Assembly: GCA_965243775.1 (NCBI GenBank)
Contig: CBDEWF010000058.1
Coordinates: forward strand, 7,326 to 71,325
Length of the DNA stretch: 64,000 nucleotides
Source: Sansalvadorimonas sp965243775
GTDB lineage: Bacteria > Pseudomonadota > Gammaproteobacteria > Pseudomonadales > Endozoicomonadaceae
Reading direction: 5' to 3'
The notes under the pieces were generated by a model. It ran no database searches, had not been told where the DNA came from, and was given only the letters and a program-made list of their open reading frames with translations. This document shows, piece after piece, positions 28,101 through 36,813 of the stretch. Each line of letters opens with the position of its first letter. The stretch's first letter is position 1. A program made the translations under genes and the position numbers.

Positions 28101-28359
28101 TCGAAGAAAGCTGCGTGAAGAGCTAAGAAAACAGTATGGTCCTGATTTGAAGTCTTGTACTGATTTGCCTGAGATTTCTGTACTGCCAACGGTTGATCGT
28201 CCCCTGACATATGAAGATTTTTTTAATGGCAGTTTACTTCTGCTCTGTTCCGGACAGCTGGAAGCTCAGGTCGATAATATCGGCCGTCCGGGATTCAAGA
28301 TTGAAAGCTATATGCTGGGACATCTCAAAGAGCTTCACCCGGTGATTGCCCCATCTTGA
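25165..28359 (+). CDS. SopB/INPP4-like inositol polyphosphate phosphatase candidate, large effector-like protein
   Basis: A 1064-residue protein. The first 280 residues are disordered, rich in Pro, Ser and Lys. A helical middle follows. The C-terminal third holds the Cys-phosphatase loop CKSAKDRTG (Cys955 to Arg961), the exact CX5R form of eukaryotic type II inositol polyphosphate 4-phosphatases and near that of SopB/IpgD (CKSGKDRTG). About 75 residues later SGQLEAQVDNIGRPGFK resembles the conserved SopB tail motif. There is no signal peptide. SopB-type effectors dephosphorylate host phosphoinositides, so this is probably a translocated effector. It lies antisense between yggX and mutY, splitting a common gene pair. 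Confidence 0.75.
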   Translation: MEPLKGSGSKQKPVPPPKPKKPAVVHSPDGRAVAVISASGKTIPLKVQAAAVPEADQIPGKVVTAKKHPTGKTAPSPSGQQFSRLRRDSLKLSFPASAASQSHSTGVQTYLAERLRKKIPGPKSELLTPKPLLTSPVKKASHSAASPIKALQTAGLRGDTGISPQGSLGEKEFKKRKRLIEAKILEATAAASSTPIHTLPSTVTDSAGSNSVSPLKKKGTWSKGEKISLDESQTDLVKQLQKHLHIKEPEGVMNRIYDLNDETDSAYDSSVQSSEIISLTSSLRESTPPLAGSKTSIASSQSDEADPVQEPSAYASLFNLQQKDSALMAALTQKWGMSDGQIRKLLQRELDKVISFCQEAWSLHKAKVMGNETKACSLFLEYLDQYQTLFHSLFPGTCAYLKLKSPVWKDAVLSELQKDKKLLSMVSAGTDAKQKQYIAALLESVEGVLISPLLEVTSIKKLSYNSCVQKLDEVSRKITELRGRIPKTDDREDREKDSDGGEIFVSVDQAVAHDLENIEARLRSDSQALKVMLKNDFRREENWNSCVRLMASAAQQAVILKMGTGGFAAEKIEQIAKWQEQQVCNAEKLPGMIKELHRLEKQLLDKFQISKSLFEKGRIEALRKEAACPKGSELQYLFNGKYHTVEVMHFPAACLKLKGSGQNAGEWDMLGYDGHITPSCDRAAEDHAVNLSVTVVRNKWVEKITEGDVTDECELQEVVLKEVRMGVPYAYAVSEDIREKVSELRWKEALAVCCRFFRTQELERAVADPGVCIKLPVFYNCLLSPDKLRSFFSVFDPIDDEHLWCTELHRQAGKMNAEGVSITVRGVDKREYEVKVKPNLFMFVCPCNKLAYASSWQFASTWDLADKINEETFIRLFGNLDPDADLSPGCFVQQFLDQNPALDPVVRRELDELIDLLRYMFSKKLHRLLREQPFIFSTAITELGRILNVAIISGCKSAKDRTGNYERCNIEQAVRLRLIRRKLREELRKQYGPDLKSCTDLPEISVLPTVDRPLTYEDFFNGSLLLLCSGQLEAQVDNIGRPGFKIESYMLGHLKELHPVIAPS

Positions 28360-28361
28360 AA

Positions 28362-29426
28362 TTAGAGACTCTGCTCCAAAAGTAACAACAGGTTCTGCAC
28401 AGGGGCAGGAAGGCCAATACTACTCATTTGACCAAGCTCCCTGATTGGGTGCCAGTGCTTTTGGTTATCAGCAACCTGGTCGTCTGTTGATATTACAAAC
28501 GCTTTTACCGGTTCAATATCCAGATGATAGTGACTGAAAGTATGGCGAAAACGGTTCCATAACTCGGGTTCAGAGATTGTTAAACCCAGTTGCTCTTCTG
28601 TATGAATCTGCAATTCAGTGTCAACAGACAACTCCGGAAAGCTCCACAGTCCTCCCCATATGCCGACAGGCGGGCGTTTTTCCAGTAAAACCTCACCATG
28701 CGTGTTAACCAGCATCAACATCCGTATCTGTTTTTCAGGTAGCACCTTTCTGGGCTTTGGCTCCGGGAAGTCCATTTCCTTGCCCTGAGCATGGGCTTCG
28801 CACCACTGTGAAATCGGGCAGCTGGCACAATCAGGTTTACTGCGGGTGCAGAGTGTTGCCCCCATATCCATCATGGCCTGGGTCCAGTCGGACAGGCGTG
28901 AGTCAGGAGTATATTTCTCAGCAAGGGTCCACAGCTCCTTTGCAACGGCAGATTTTCCTGGCCAACCCTGCAGTGCATGGAGACGGCAGAGGACCCTTTT
29001 CACATTACCATCAAGAATGGGGGCGCGGATGCCCATACTGATACTGGCAATGGCGCCGGCTGTTGAGCGTCCGACACCTGGAAGTTTCTGCAGGTCTTCA
29101 GGGCTGTCTGGAAAGTGTCCGCCAAACTCGCTGACAATCATCCGGGCTGCTTTGTGAAGATTGCGGGCGCGACTGTAATAACCCAGCCCACTCCACAGGT
29201 GCAGAACGCTATCAACATCTGCAGCGGCCAGGTCGGCGACATTGGGGAATGATTCCGTAAAACGCTCGAAGTAAGGAACCACGGCAGCTACGGTTGTCTG
29301 CTGCAGCATCACTTCACTGAGCCAGACACGGTAAGGATTAATATTTTGCTGCCATGGCAGAGTCTTGCGGCCATGGATGTCGTACCAACTGAGAATGGCT
29401 TGCTGGATGGCTGAGGTGTCAGGCAT
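28362..29426 (-). CDS. mutY: A/G-specific adenine glycosylase
   Basis: Removes adenine mispaired with 8-oxoguanine, in base-excision repair. The HhH-GPD domain has LPWQQNINPYRVWLSEVMLQQTT with the catalytic Glu, the HhH motif LPGVGRSTAGAIAS and the catalytic Asp in ILDGNVKRVL. A four-Cys iron-sulfur loop follows: C-TRSKPD-C-AS-C-PISQW-C. The C-terminal NUDIX-like 8-oxoG-reading domain runs from about 230 to 350. Length 354. It lies downstream of asmA in the same direction, as in Pseudomonas-type genomes. Confidence 0.96.
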   Translation of the reverse strand: MPDTSAIQQAILSWYDIHGRKTLPWQQNINPYRVWLSEVMLQQTTVAAVVPYFERFTESFPNVADLAAADVDSVLHLWSGLGYYSRARNLHKAARMIVSEFGGHFPDSPEDLQKLPGVGRSTAGAIASISMGIRAPILDGNVKRVLCRLHALQGWPGKSAVAKELWTLAEKYTPDSRLSDWTQAMMDMGATLCTRSKPDCASCPISQWCEAHAQGKEMDFPEPKPRKVLPEKQIRMLMLVNTHGEVLLEKRPPVGIWGGLWSFPELSVDTELQIHTEEQLGLTISEPELWNRFRHTFSHYHLDIEPVKAFVISTDDQVADNQKHWHPIRELGQMSSIGLPAPVQNLLLLLEQSL

Positions 29427-29463
29427 TAAAAAATAATCAATATTTATTCATGATCAAATGCAC

Positions 29464-29487
29464 TCAGGCCTCCAGCTGGAGGCCTGA
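29464..29487. terminator. Perfect 24-bp palindrome between asmA and mutY
   Basis: TCAGGCCTCCAG followed by CTGGAGGCCTGA is self-complementary. It lies 30 bases past the asmA stop and 38 before mutY. No T-run follows on the minus strand, so it may attenuate or stabilise rather than fully terminate. Confidence 0.45.
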
Positions 29488-29516
29488 ATAGTGTGTAGTG
29501 TGAAATATTTTTATGA

Positions 29517-31583
29517 CTATTTAAACAGGCCTTTGAGTGAGTCTCCCAGTTTATCTTCCAGTTTTTTCTTGAGCTTGTCTTTCACTTCCCGGCCGGCCAG
29601 CTTGCCAAGGGTCTTGCCAAGACGCTGTTCATCAACGCCACACAGGCCTTTGTCACCAATTTTTCCCTTACACCGCAGAGGCCAGGAAATATCTGCGTAC
29701 TTTTCGTTGATCCGGCAGGCAGATTCCTCTTCAGAAGCGGTATCTCCGGTAATGGTCAGGCCAAGATGATAATCCATGGTTTGATTAATCAGGTTAACCT
29801 CACCATCCCCCTCCAGATTGAGTTGATCAAGCCCGGCCGTCAGATCCCGGTTCCGGGCTACGCCTTCAATAATTTTCACCGTCCCTTTCAGGCTCTTGAA
29901 CTCGGTCTGGTTTGGCCAGTCGGTTTTGGTCATCTGCTCCTTACGTACCCGGGCAACCAGGCTACAGACACTTTTGTTAAAGTTGGTACCCAGCAGCATG
30001 CCATTGGAGATTTCAAAGCCGACCTCACCATTCAGGCTGCGTATGATCTGATTCTGGGTCAGACCATGACCTATCACCTTCAGGCTGGCATTCGTCTCGC
30101 CTTTGACTTGGTTCAGGTTAACGACCAGTGAAGAGAGAGACTCAATATCAATTCCTTTGATATCTGCCCGGGCTGAAACCCCTGGTTGCCTGGCCAGTTT
30201 TCCACTGACATCAACCCCGGCGGCACCATCTATCATGCCCTTATAGAACCCGGCATTCAGTTTGGAGATCTGAGCCAAACCATTTTCTGCTTTAACTTCA
30301 AGGGTGGGCTTCTCAAACAAAAAACCTTTCGCTGTCAAAGAGGCCAGCTGGGCTGTGCCCTTGATGTCCAGCTGTTGAATAACATCAACGGGAATAATGA
30401 CTTCATCCCCGGTTGTCTGCGTATCTGTAGAAGAGGGGACAGTTGATGGTGCTGTAGCGCTATCCTGTTCTGAGGCGGCTACTGGTAGATAAGGGTCAAC
30501 AATCAGATCACTGCCAGTGATATTAAAGGTGATCGCCTGTTTGTTCAGGTCAGTGATGGCGATATTGCCATCAAGCTGGAAATTATCCAGAGACGCTGTC
30601 ACCTTACCCAGGCTCAGGCTGTTACCCTCTTTTCTGAAGCTGCTTCCCAGGCTGACTTTGCGCAGAACCTGATCTCCGCCTGCCAGACCTGGAACAGGCA
30701 GATGAAGCTGCTCCATGAATCTGGCCAGGTCTATGGCGGGAACCTTGAGGTTACCTGTCACCACATCGTCCTTCGATACAGTGACATCACCGGTCAGGGA
30801 CAGGGAAACAGGGCTGCTGGTACCAAGAGGGGTGACTGAGAGTTGCAGATTATTGGCTTTGAACTTGCTGTCTCTTGCTCTCAGGGCAAGCCTGCCGGCA
30901 AGTTTGATCTGGGCAGACAGCGTTGAGTCACTTCTGTTTGAATCAGAGCTGCTCAGGTTAAAAGAGGCATCCAGATCGAAAGGCAGTCCTGAAAGAACGG
31001 CTCCTGTTTCCAGTCGCGCCTGGGTAATGGCAACTGTTCTGTTGGCTGGGATATCACGGTAGTTGATATTGAGACCAGTAATAGCAACTGAAGCAATATC
31101 AAATGCCGGCAGGCTGGTACCAGTGGCTGGTTCAGTCTGCATACTGGTTGTATCTGTTCCAGTTGTTGAGGACTCTGAAGCTTTTTGGGTTGGCTGTGCC
31201 GGCTCCCAATTGGCCTGGCCCTGGGCATCGACTTCCAGATCGAGTTTCAGTCCGCTGAGTTCCAGGTTGGAAATTTCAACTTTCTGGCTGAGCAGTGGCA
31301 GCAGTTTTACTTTTACAGCAGCATGATTGAGGGCTCCCAGTTGTTTATGACGGGTGTCGTCAATGCGAAGATCATTAAGGTTCAGCCCCAGCCAGGGAAA
31401 AACAGACCAGCCGATTTCCCCATTAATGGTGAGGGTCATACCGGTTTTATCTTTCACCAGTGCTGAGATGTCTTCCCGGTAATCATTTGGATCAATGACC
31501 TTTGGCAGCACAACTGCTGCCAGAATAACAAGGACTATAAGGGCGAGAGTAATTCCGCCAACCCATTTAGCCAGACCTTTCAT
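29517..31583 (-). CDS. asmA: AsmA family protein
   Basis: A 688-residue AsmA-type protein: a single N-terminal membrane helix (about 8-28) and a long beta-rich periplasmic body, ending with the AsmA C-terminal repeat region. Visible family features are VIDPNDYREDISALVKDKTG near residue 31, LNLNDLRIDD, and late LNGEVGFEISNGMLLGTN. These proteins bridge the envelope and influence lipid or outer-membrane assembly. It precedes mutY, consistent with the ancestral asmA-mutY-yggX order. Confidence 0.92.
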   Translation of the reverse strand: MKGLAKWVGGITLALIVLVILAAVVLPKVIDPNDYREDISALVKDKTGMTLTINGEIGWSVFPWLGLNLNDLRIDDTRHKQLGALNHAAVKVKLLPLLSQKVEISNLELSGLKLDLEVDAQGQANWEPAQPTQKASESSTTGTDTTSMQTEPATGTSLPAFDIASVAITGLNINYRDIPANRTVAITQARLETGAVLSGLPFDLDASFNLSSSDSNRSDSTLSAQIKLAGRLALRARDSKFKANNLQLSVTPLGTSSPVSLSLTGDVTVSKDDVVTGNLKVPAIDLARFMEQLHLPVPGLAGGDQVLRKVSLGSSFRKEGNSLSLGKVTASLDNFQLDGNIAITDLNKQAITFNITGSDLIVDPYLPVAASEQDSATAPSTVPSSTDTQTTGDEVIIPVDVIQQLDIKGTAQLASLTAKGFLFEKPTLEVKAENGLAQISKLNAGFYKGMIDGAAGVDVSGKLARQPGVSARADIKGIDIESLSSLVVNLNQVKGETNASLKVIGHGLTQNQIIRSLNGEVGFEISNGMLLGTNFNKSVCSLVARVRKEQMTKTDWPNQTEFKSLKGTVKIIEGVARNRDLTAGLDQLNLEGDGEVNLINQTMDYHLGLTITGDTASEEESACRINEKYADISWPLRCKGKIGDKGLCGVDEQRLGKTLGKLAGREVKDKLKKKLEDKLGDSLKGLFK

Positions 31584-31746
31584 TCTATTTGCTCCCTGAG
31601 CTGGTCCCCAGACGTCTATCTTTTATCTTTCTTAGGTTATATCAACAGACCGACTGCACCTGATTGACTGGATCAGTTTCCCTGCAGTTTTTCCAAGGCC
31701 GCCTACACTTCTTCCCGTCTTGTTTTGCAATAAGCAGCTGGAAGTC

Positions 31747-32685
31747 ATGATGAAGTACTTTGGCTCTAATGTGTACCGCTCTGGCGATTTTATCCGAACT
31801 TTTTCTTTAATAGGGCTGGCCTGGTTATGGTGTACGCAAATTTTCGCTGCTGACTACACCGATGGCGATATCCATAAGAACGACTACAAATGGTTCCAGT
31901 TCAATATTATGCAGAGCATGGATAACAAGCTTCCATTTGGAAACGAAAAGGATACTTATCTGGAAATGGAATTTGGAGGCAGGAATGGAATAATCAGTCT
32001 GTATGGATACCTTGATGTTTTTGATATTCTTGATCGCAAGAGTGATGACCTGCACAAGAAAGATAACTTTTATCTGAAACTTGCCCCAAGGTTTTCGCTG
32101 GATGGGATGTTGAATAGTGACTTTTCTTTTGGATCGGTAAAAGAGTTGTATATCTCGACGTTGATGAATGTAGGAGATAAGGGATATAGCTGTAAAGACG
32201 CAGATGGGAACTGTGACTCAGATGGCACGGCTGCAAATGGACTATTCGAAACATTCATTGGTTTAGGAGCGGACATAGAGTTACCGTGGTTTGGCGTTAT
32301 TGGTTCAAATGTTTTGGCGCGTTACGCGAGAGAGAGTGGTGGTCACGAAGAGGAACGTAAGTGGAGTGGCTATATCTGGACGACAAACTGGTTCAAGCCA
32401 TTCTACTTTTTCGAGGATAAATCATTTATAGCCTATCAAGGTTATCTGGATTACAAGTTTAAATATGATGAGCTGGCTAAAAATGAGGATGGACCAACCA
32501 GAACATCGCATTCCCTGGAGTGGTTTAATGGATTCTATTGGCATAGTGACCAATGGTCATTGGGATATGGTCTGAAATACTATAACCATATGGCTAACTT
32601 CAAGGATGGAGTGGAATATGCTCCTGGCATGAAACAGAATACTACGGGGGTCGGCCACTACTTTGCTGCAACCTATAAGTTTTAA
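31747..32685 (+). CDS. Tsx/OmpK-like outer-membrane channel
   Basis: A 312-residue outer-membrane barrel of the nucleoside-specific channel (Tsx)/OmpK family. A signal peptide ends near IFAA. The mature start DYTDGDIHKNDYKWFQFN and the YLEMEFGGRNG and GYLDVFD strands are typical, as is a final aromatic strand ending in YKF. ATG 31747 with GGAAG upstream is the likely start. Such channels pass nucleosides, and OmpK is also a vibriophage receptor. It is monocistronic; adenine deaminase elsewhere in the window fits nucleobase scavenging only loosely. Confidence 0.82.
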   Translation: MMKYFGSNVYRSGDFIRTFSLIGLAWLWCTQIFAADYTDGDIHKNDYKWFQFNIMQSMDNKLPFGNEKDTYLEMEFGGRNGIISLYGYLDVFDILDRKSDDLHKKDNFYLKLAPRFSLDGMLNSDFSFGSVKELYISTLMNVGDKGYSCKDADGNCDSDGTAANGLFETFIGLGADIELPWFGVIGSNVLARYARESGGHEEERKWSGYIWTTNWFKPFYFFEDKSFIAYQGYLDYKFKYDELAKNEDGPTRTSHSLEWFNGFYWHSDQWSLGYGLKYYNHMANFKDGVEYAPGMKQNTTGVGHYFAATYKF

Positions 32686-32691
32686 GGGGGT

Positions 32692-35676
32692 TTAACTGCC
32701 TGCAACCTGGCGTAAACCAGAGACTGATCTCGCCCAGGGTCTGAGCTTGGTGGCAAGCTGCTGCAATTCAGGTCTGTTTAAAGCCTGCTGAGCTGCTCCT
32801 GGTGACGAGTACTGGCCTTGCACCAGAACATACCAGTCCCGCTCATCCCGACGGAAATGGACGGTCTGAGCTGATTTAAGAACAGGATAACGGTGTTGAA
32901 GTTTCTTCAGCATCTGGGGCTGGTTGGCTGCCAGCCACTGAATGGTGTAGCTGCCTTCCGGGGCCATCAGGATATTGCTGGTCTGCCTGTCCATCGGCAG
33001 GCTGACCTGTGTAAATACTGGCCTCTTTATGAGTTGGGTGCTGTTCTTGAGGCTTGCCATGGGGCGAGATTTTGGGCGCAGCCTTTTGGTCAGTGATTGG
33101 AACTGGGGCTGGTTCAGGATTCTGGCAACTGCCTGACTGTTCTGGAAGCGCCCCTGTATCAAAACATATTGCACCCCTGTTTTGCGGGACAGCATCACGA
33201 TTTCTGCACTGGAGAGCTGCGGGTAGTACTCTCTGACATTTCTCAGCACCTCTGGATTTTCCGCCTGCATCCACTGAATGGTATAGGCTCCCTGGGGCAG
33301 GTTTTGTCTGCTGTTCTGGCTGAGGAGAATGGTTTGATCCGTGCGAACCATTTCGAGCTTCTTTAGCCCAGACAGGGGCCTGGTCCACGGATTAAGGCGT
33401 TTGGCTATTGTTTTCCATTCATGGCTGTTGAGTGCCTGCCGGGCTGTGGCCATATCGGGATAGACTCCAGTCAGCAGAAGGTGCCAGGTTTGCCCGCGAC
33501 TGTTAAAACGGACAACAGTGGCCTCTTCCAGAAGAGGATAACGTTGCTGAAGTCGATAGATCTTTCCTGGCTGAGTTGTCGCCAGCCACTGGATGGAAAC
33601 GCTGCCGGAGGGTGCTGTCAGCATATCATCAACAGAAGCCTGCTCAATGATCCGGGGCTGGCTGGCTATGCTGACCTGCTGTAGTCCGGTCATAACCCGC
33701 GGCAGGGGAGCGGGTTCCATCCTGGGTGGTTCAAGATCCAGATAGGCCGATGGTTCATTGGTTTTCTCTCTTAAACGGTCTACCGAGCTGGGGCCTTTGG
33801 GCTGGAGTTTGGCCGATGTGGTAAAAGGTGTTTCCTTTCTGTATTCCCTTCGTCCTGCAGACGGAGGTTCTTCCGTAGCTATTCGATAGATATCCTTGGG
33901 GGAAACCGGCGGCGGCCGGCGATAGTTTCTCAGGGTGTTGGGCCTGACTTCAGGCTGAACCTGTTTCAGCATCTGGTTGTTCTTCATACCGGGCCAGGTG
34001 GCCTTGCTGGTATAGGCAGGCAGACTTGGAGCCAGACGTTCTCCTGCTTTATAGCGGGGTTCCGGCCATTCAGGTTCGGGTTGCTGTGTGGGATGCACAC
34101 GGTCTGGAACGGGGGTAATAATCTCTGCCGGCACCACCTGAGCCATTGACTGTCCCTTCAGGGACCAGCTTCTCAATTGTATCTTTTGCTGAGCTGTTTC
34201 AGTCTGTGGAGAGGGGGGTAACGCCTGTTCAGCCTGAATGGCATTTGGCAAGTTGATATTATCGGCTGTTGCAAATACAGCGGGTGCCTGGGGATAAGAT
34301 CTCGTTTCAGGCATGCGAGTGCCTGATGGGGCATGCTGCCACTGTTCTGGAGTTGCATGACGCTGCCAGGGCATAGGCCGCGATGAAGGAATTGCAGGTT
34401 GTGGCGCTGCCTTGTACAAACGTTCCGCCGGAGTTACTTCCAGATCAGGCAGACTGCCTGGCTGAATGACCCTTGGTGGGGAAACAACCTGCGGAGCAAC
34501 CTGGACAGGAGCAGAGACAGGGGGAACTTCTGCAGGAATCTGCCTCTGGGCCTGTTTTAGCTGCATCTGGAAGGCCGGCATACGCTGCTGAGCCAGTTGA
34601 ACACTAACGGGTGGAACAATGGACTTGACTTCTGGTGCTACCTGAGAAGGCGAAGAGGCCTGGTGAGCCAGCAGGCTGTAACCCAGTCCTCTGGGCCTCT
34701 GTTTTTTCTCGGATGGCAGCAGTGGAGTCGAGCCAGGAATTTTGGCAACTAAAGGTGCATCTGTCGGCCGCTCACCCAGAGTTATACTGCCGACCAGCTT
34801 CATATCCTTGTTGGCCCGTTCATCTTCTGGTGGTGCATCGGGTGGCTGTTTACCATTAATCAGACTGTCAAATGACCTGTCAGGTGGCGGTACTTTCTTT
34901 TCCTGCTCAAGCTCTGCCCAGGATGTCTGGTTTTCTGTATTTTCAATCCAGTCATCAGCGTAGAGCCGGCGCTGGCGGTCAAAGAAAGGCTCTTCTTCGG
35001 GGCTGTCCGTAACATCTTTTATCACATGAACACGGGTTCCAACCAGCTCCGATGCAGGTTCATCTGTGGTTTCACTATTGATCCAGGACGCTTTTTTCTG
35101 GGCCCGTTTCAGCCAGTCAGATAACAGCACTGAACGGCTGACCTCTTCCTCTGTCACCTTGGAACTGTCCTGCACCGGTTCCTCTGGTCGCTTTGGAAGG
35201 CTCCTCTGGTCCTGGGGCCAGGAAGACAGGGAGGTAAGCCGGGATACCCAGTCCTGATCTGCCATTGATTTTATTGTGCCTGAAAGTGGTGCTCCCGGGC
35301 GGTCTCTTTTAGGAAGGTTGGGCAGGTTGCGCAATACAGGATCGTCGGGATAGTCTGGGATCAGATCTTCTTCCTCTTCCTCCCATTCCTCCAGTTCTTC
35401 CTGGGACTTGCGCATGGCTTCACTCATCAGGTGCTCAAGCCCCTTGCGCATGGTCTTACTGTGCTTGCCAATTTTTTCAAGAGACTTTGTGTAAGGCTGG
35501 CCAACCCCAGGGCTGCAGCGCCAGTCCTGATGCAGACCTGCACTACATTCCCACGATGAGGTGGTGGCAGAGCTGGGGGGAGGTGTACGGGACGCAAGCG
35601 CAAAGGTGCCGCCGCCAAGGGCAGCTGCGACACTCAGTGCCAGCAGTGCGGGCAGGGAAACTCTGCGTCCGTGCAT
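32692..35676 (-). CDS. Membrane protein with three tandem SPOR-like domains
   Basis: A 994-residue protein: N-terminal membrane anchor (LPALLALSVAAALGGG), an acidic linker, a Pro/Gln-rich disordered region of about 550 residues, and three tandem units of about 100 residues at the C-terminus. Each unit begins S-[IV]-T/S-IQW, continues with a helix, then a WYVLVQG-like strand and an ARQALN-type helix. They look like SPOR domains as in DamX, which bind denuded peptidoglycan at the septum. Three copies are unusual. A role in division or envelope remodelling is inferred. Confidence 0.65.
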   Translation of the reverse strand: MHGRRVSLPALLALSVAAALGGGTFALASRTPPPSSATTSSWECSAGLHQDWRCSPGVGQPYTKSLEKIGKHSKTMRKGLEHLMSEAMRKSQEELEEWEEEEEDLIPDYPDDPVLRNLPNLPKRDRPGAPLSGTIKSMADQDWVSRLTSLSSWPQDQRSLPKRPEEPVQDSSKVTEEEVSRSVLLSDWLKRAQKKASWINSETTDEPASELVGTRVHVIKDVTDSPEEEPFFDRQRRLYADDWIENTENQTSWAELEQEKKVPPPDRSFDSLINGKQPPDAPPEDERANKDMKLVGSITLGERPTDAPLVAKIPGSTPLLPSEKKQRPRGLGYSLLAHQASSPSQVAPEVKSIVPPVSVQLAQQRMPAFQMQLKQAQRQIPAEVPPVSAPVQVAPQVVSPPRVIQPGSLPDLEVTPAERLYKAAPQPAIPSSRPMPWQRHATPEQWQHAPSGTRMPETRSYPQAPAVFATADNINLPNAIQAEQALPPSPQTETAQQKIQLRSWSLKGQSMAQVVPAEIITPVPDRVHPTQQPEPEWPEPRYKAGERLAPSLPAYTSKATWPGMKNNQMLKQVQPEVRPNTLRNYRRPPPVSPKDIYRIATEEPPSAGRREYRKETPFTTSAKLQPKGPSSVDRLREKTNEPSAYLDLEPPRMEPAPLPRVMTGLQQVSIASQPRIIEQASVDDMLTAPSGSVSIQWLATTQPGKIYRLQQRYPLLEEATVVRFNSRGQTWHLLLTGVYPDMATARQALNSHEWKTIAKRLNPWTRPLSGLKKLEMVRTDQTILLSQNSRQNLPQGAYTIQWMQAENPEVLRNVREYYPQLSSAEIVMLSRKTGVQYVLIQGRFQNSQAVARILNQPQFQSLTKRLRPKSRPMASLKNSTQLIKRPVFTQVSLPMDRQTSNILMAPEGSYTIQWLAANQPQMLKKLQHRYPVLKSAQTVHFRRDERDWYVLVQGQYSSPGAAQQALNRPELQQLATKLRPWARSVSGLRQVAGS

Positions 35677-35864
35677 GAGAAAATTCCATTGTCGACACTT
35701 TTCAATCTAATTTATCGGCCGGGGTTTGCAAGGTATTGGGAAAATTGTCGCTTTGTAGTCAGAAGCAATTCATATGCAGAGTAGTTTCTACACTTAAGAA
35801 TTTTTTGTGAGATAGCCCTGTCTGAGAAACTGTCAGAACACAGGGCTATATAAAAGAAAGAGAA

Positions 35865-36740
35865 CTATTTTCTATTTGCCAGGGCCAGAATAAGGCTTTG
35901 GACAAGACACATAGAAGTGGAAAGTCCACGCACACCGCTGATATCGGCATCTCTGGAGTAAAGGGTCAGATCTGCACTAGTAGCTAAGGGGCTGACTTCG
36001 TTATCTGTCATGGTAATCAGGCGGGCTCCACGGCGTGTAGCATGCTCATGCATCCACAGGGTTTCATCACCGTAGGGGTAATAGCTCACCAGAAAGACCA
36101 TATCGGTACGGCGAATACCTGAAGCTTCTTCTTTATGGAGCCCACCTTTGCTGCCCAGGAGAACACAACGGCGATCCAGCTGCCACAGGCCATAAGAAAG
36201 ATAAAGTGCAACAGGGTGAGCCCGGCGTACACCCATTACGTAAACGGTATCCGCCTGCTGAATCAGATTGACAGCTCGAAGCAGGTCAGGGTCATGAACA
36301 GCTTCTTCCAGAGCTGTCAGAGAAGCGGTAGTGGCTTTGACAACATTGGAAAGCATGCCGGGAACAGAGCTATCGTGGGTGATATGCTTTCCCTGAACCC
36401 GTTCGCTGTAGGAGCCTGTGTAATGAAGCTGAGACCGAACCGCCCGGCGCATTTCACTGAAACCATTAAAACCAAGGGCATTGGCAAAGCGGATGACAGT
36501 TGAAGGGGGTACGTCAGCTTCTTCTGACAGTTCTGCTACGGTGCAGAGAACAATTCGATCCGGATTTTCCAGAATATAGCGAGCCAGCTGTTTCAGACGT
36601 TTACTAAGGTCTGGATAATGCTGCTGGATGGTTTCCTGCAATCGAGGCGCATCGGCAGTTGCGGTGTTATTTTTTTGGTTCATAAAAACTACTACAGGGG
36701 AACTGTGCCCCAAGTCAACGTGACTCGCATTATATGCCAT
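35865..36740 (-). CDS. iolR: RpiR/MurR-family regulator, probable IolR
   Basis: A 291-residue RpiR-type regulator. The N-terminal HTH (about 25-100) contains ELSEEADVPPSTVIRFANALGFNGFSEMRRAV. The SIS sugar-phosphate-binding domain (about 130-275) starts near LIQQADTVYVMGVRRAH. It is divergent from iolB, and the intergenic space carries a candidate TGGAt-N6-TTTCA operator. RpiR-type IolR proteins repress inositol genes in rhizobia and enterics, so the target is very likely this iol cluster. A hairpin (35812-35849) follows its stop. Confidence 0.85.
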   Translation of the reverse strand: MAYNASHVDLGHSSPVVVFMNQKNNTATADAPRLQETIQQHYPDLSKRLKQLARYILENPDRIVLCTVAELSEEADVPPSTVIRFANALGFNGFSEMRRAVRSQLHYTGSYSERVQGKHITHDSSVPGMLSNVVKATTASLTALEEAVHDPDLLRAVNLIQQADTVYVMGVRRAHPVALYLSYGLWQLDRRCVLLGSKGGLHKEEASGIRRTDMVFLVSYYPYGDETLWMHEHATRRGARLITMTDNEVSPLATSADLTLYSRDADISGVRGLSTSMCLVQSLILALANRK

Positions 36741-36751
36741 TAATATATTTT

Positions 36752-36767
36752 TGGATAAAAAATTTCA
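36752..36767. promoter_or_regulatory. Candidate IolR operator, iolR-iolB intergenic
   Basis: TGGATAAAAAATTTCA, a near-match to the TGGAA-N6-TTTCA palindrome seen at the other iol promoters. It lies 46 bases before the iolB start. A second palindrome, TTCATTTAAGTGAA, overlaps its right end. Confidence 0.5.
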
Positions 36768-36813
36768 TTTAAGTGAATATTAGAACTTTCTTAGAAAGCG
36801 GCAGGAGTCGTTC

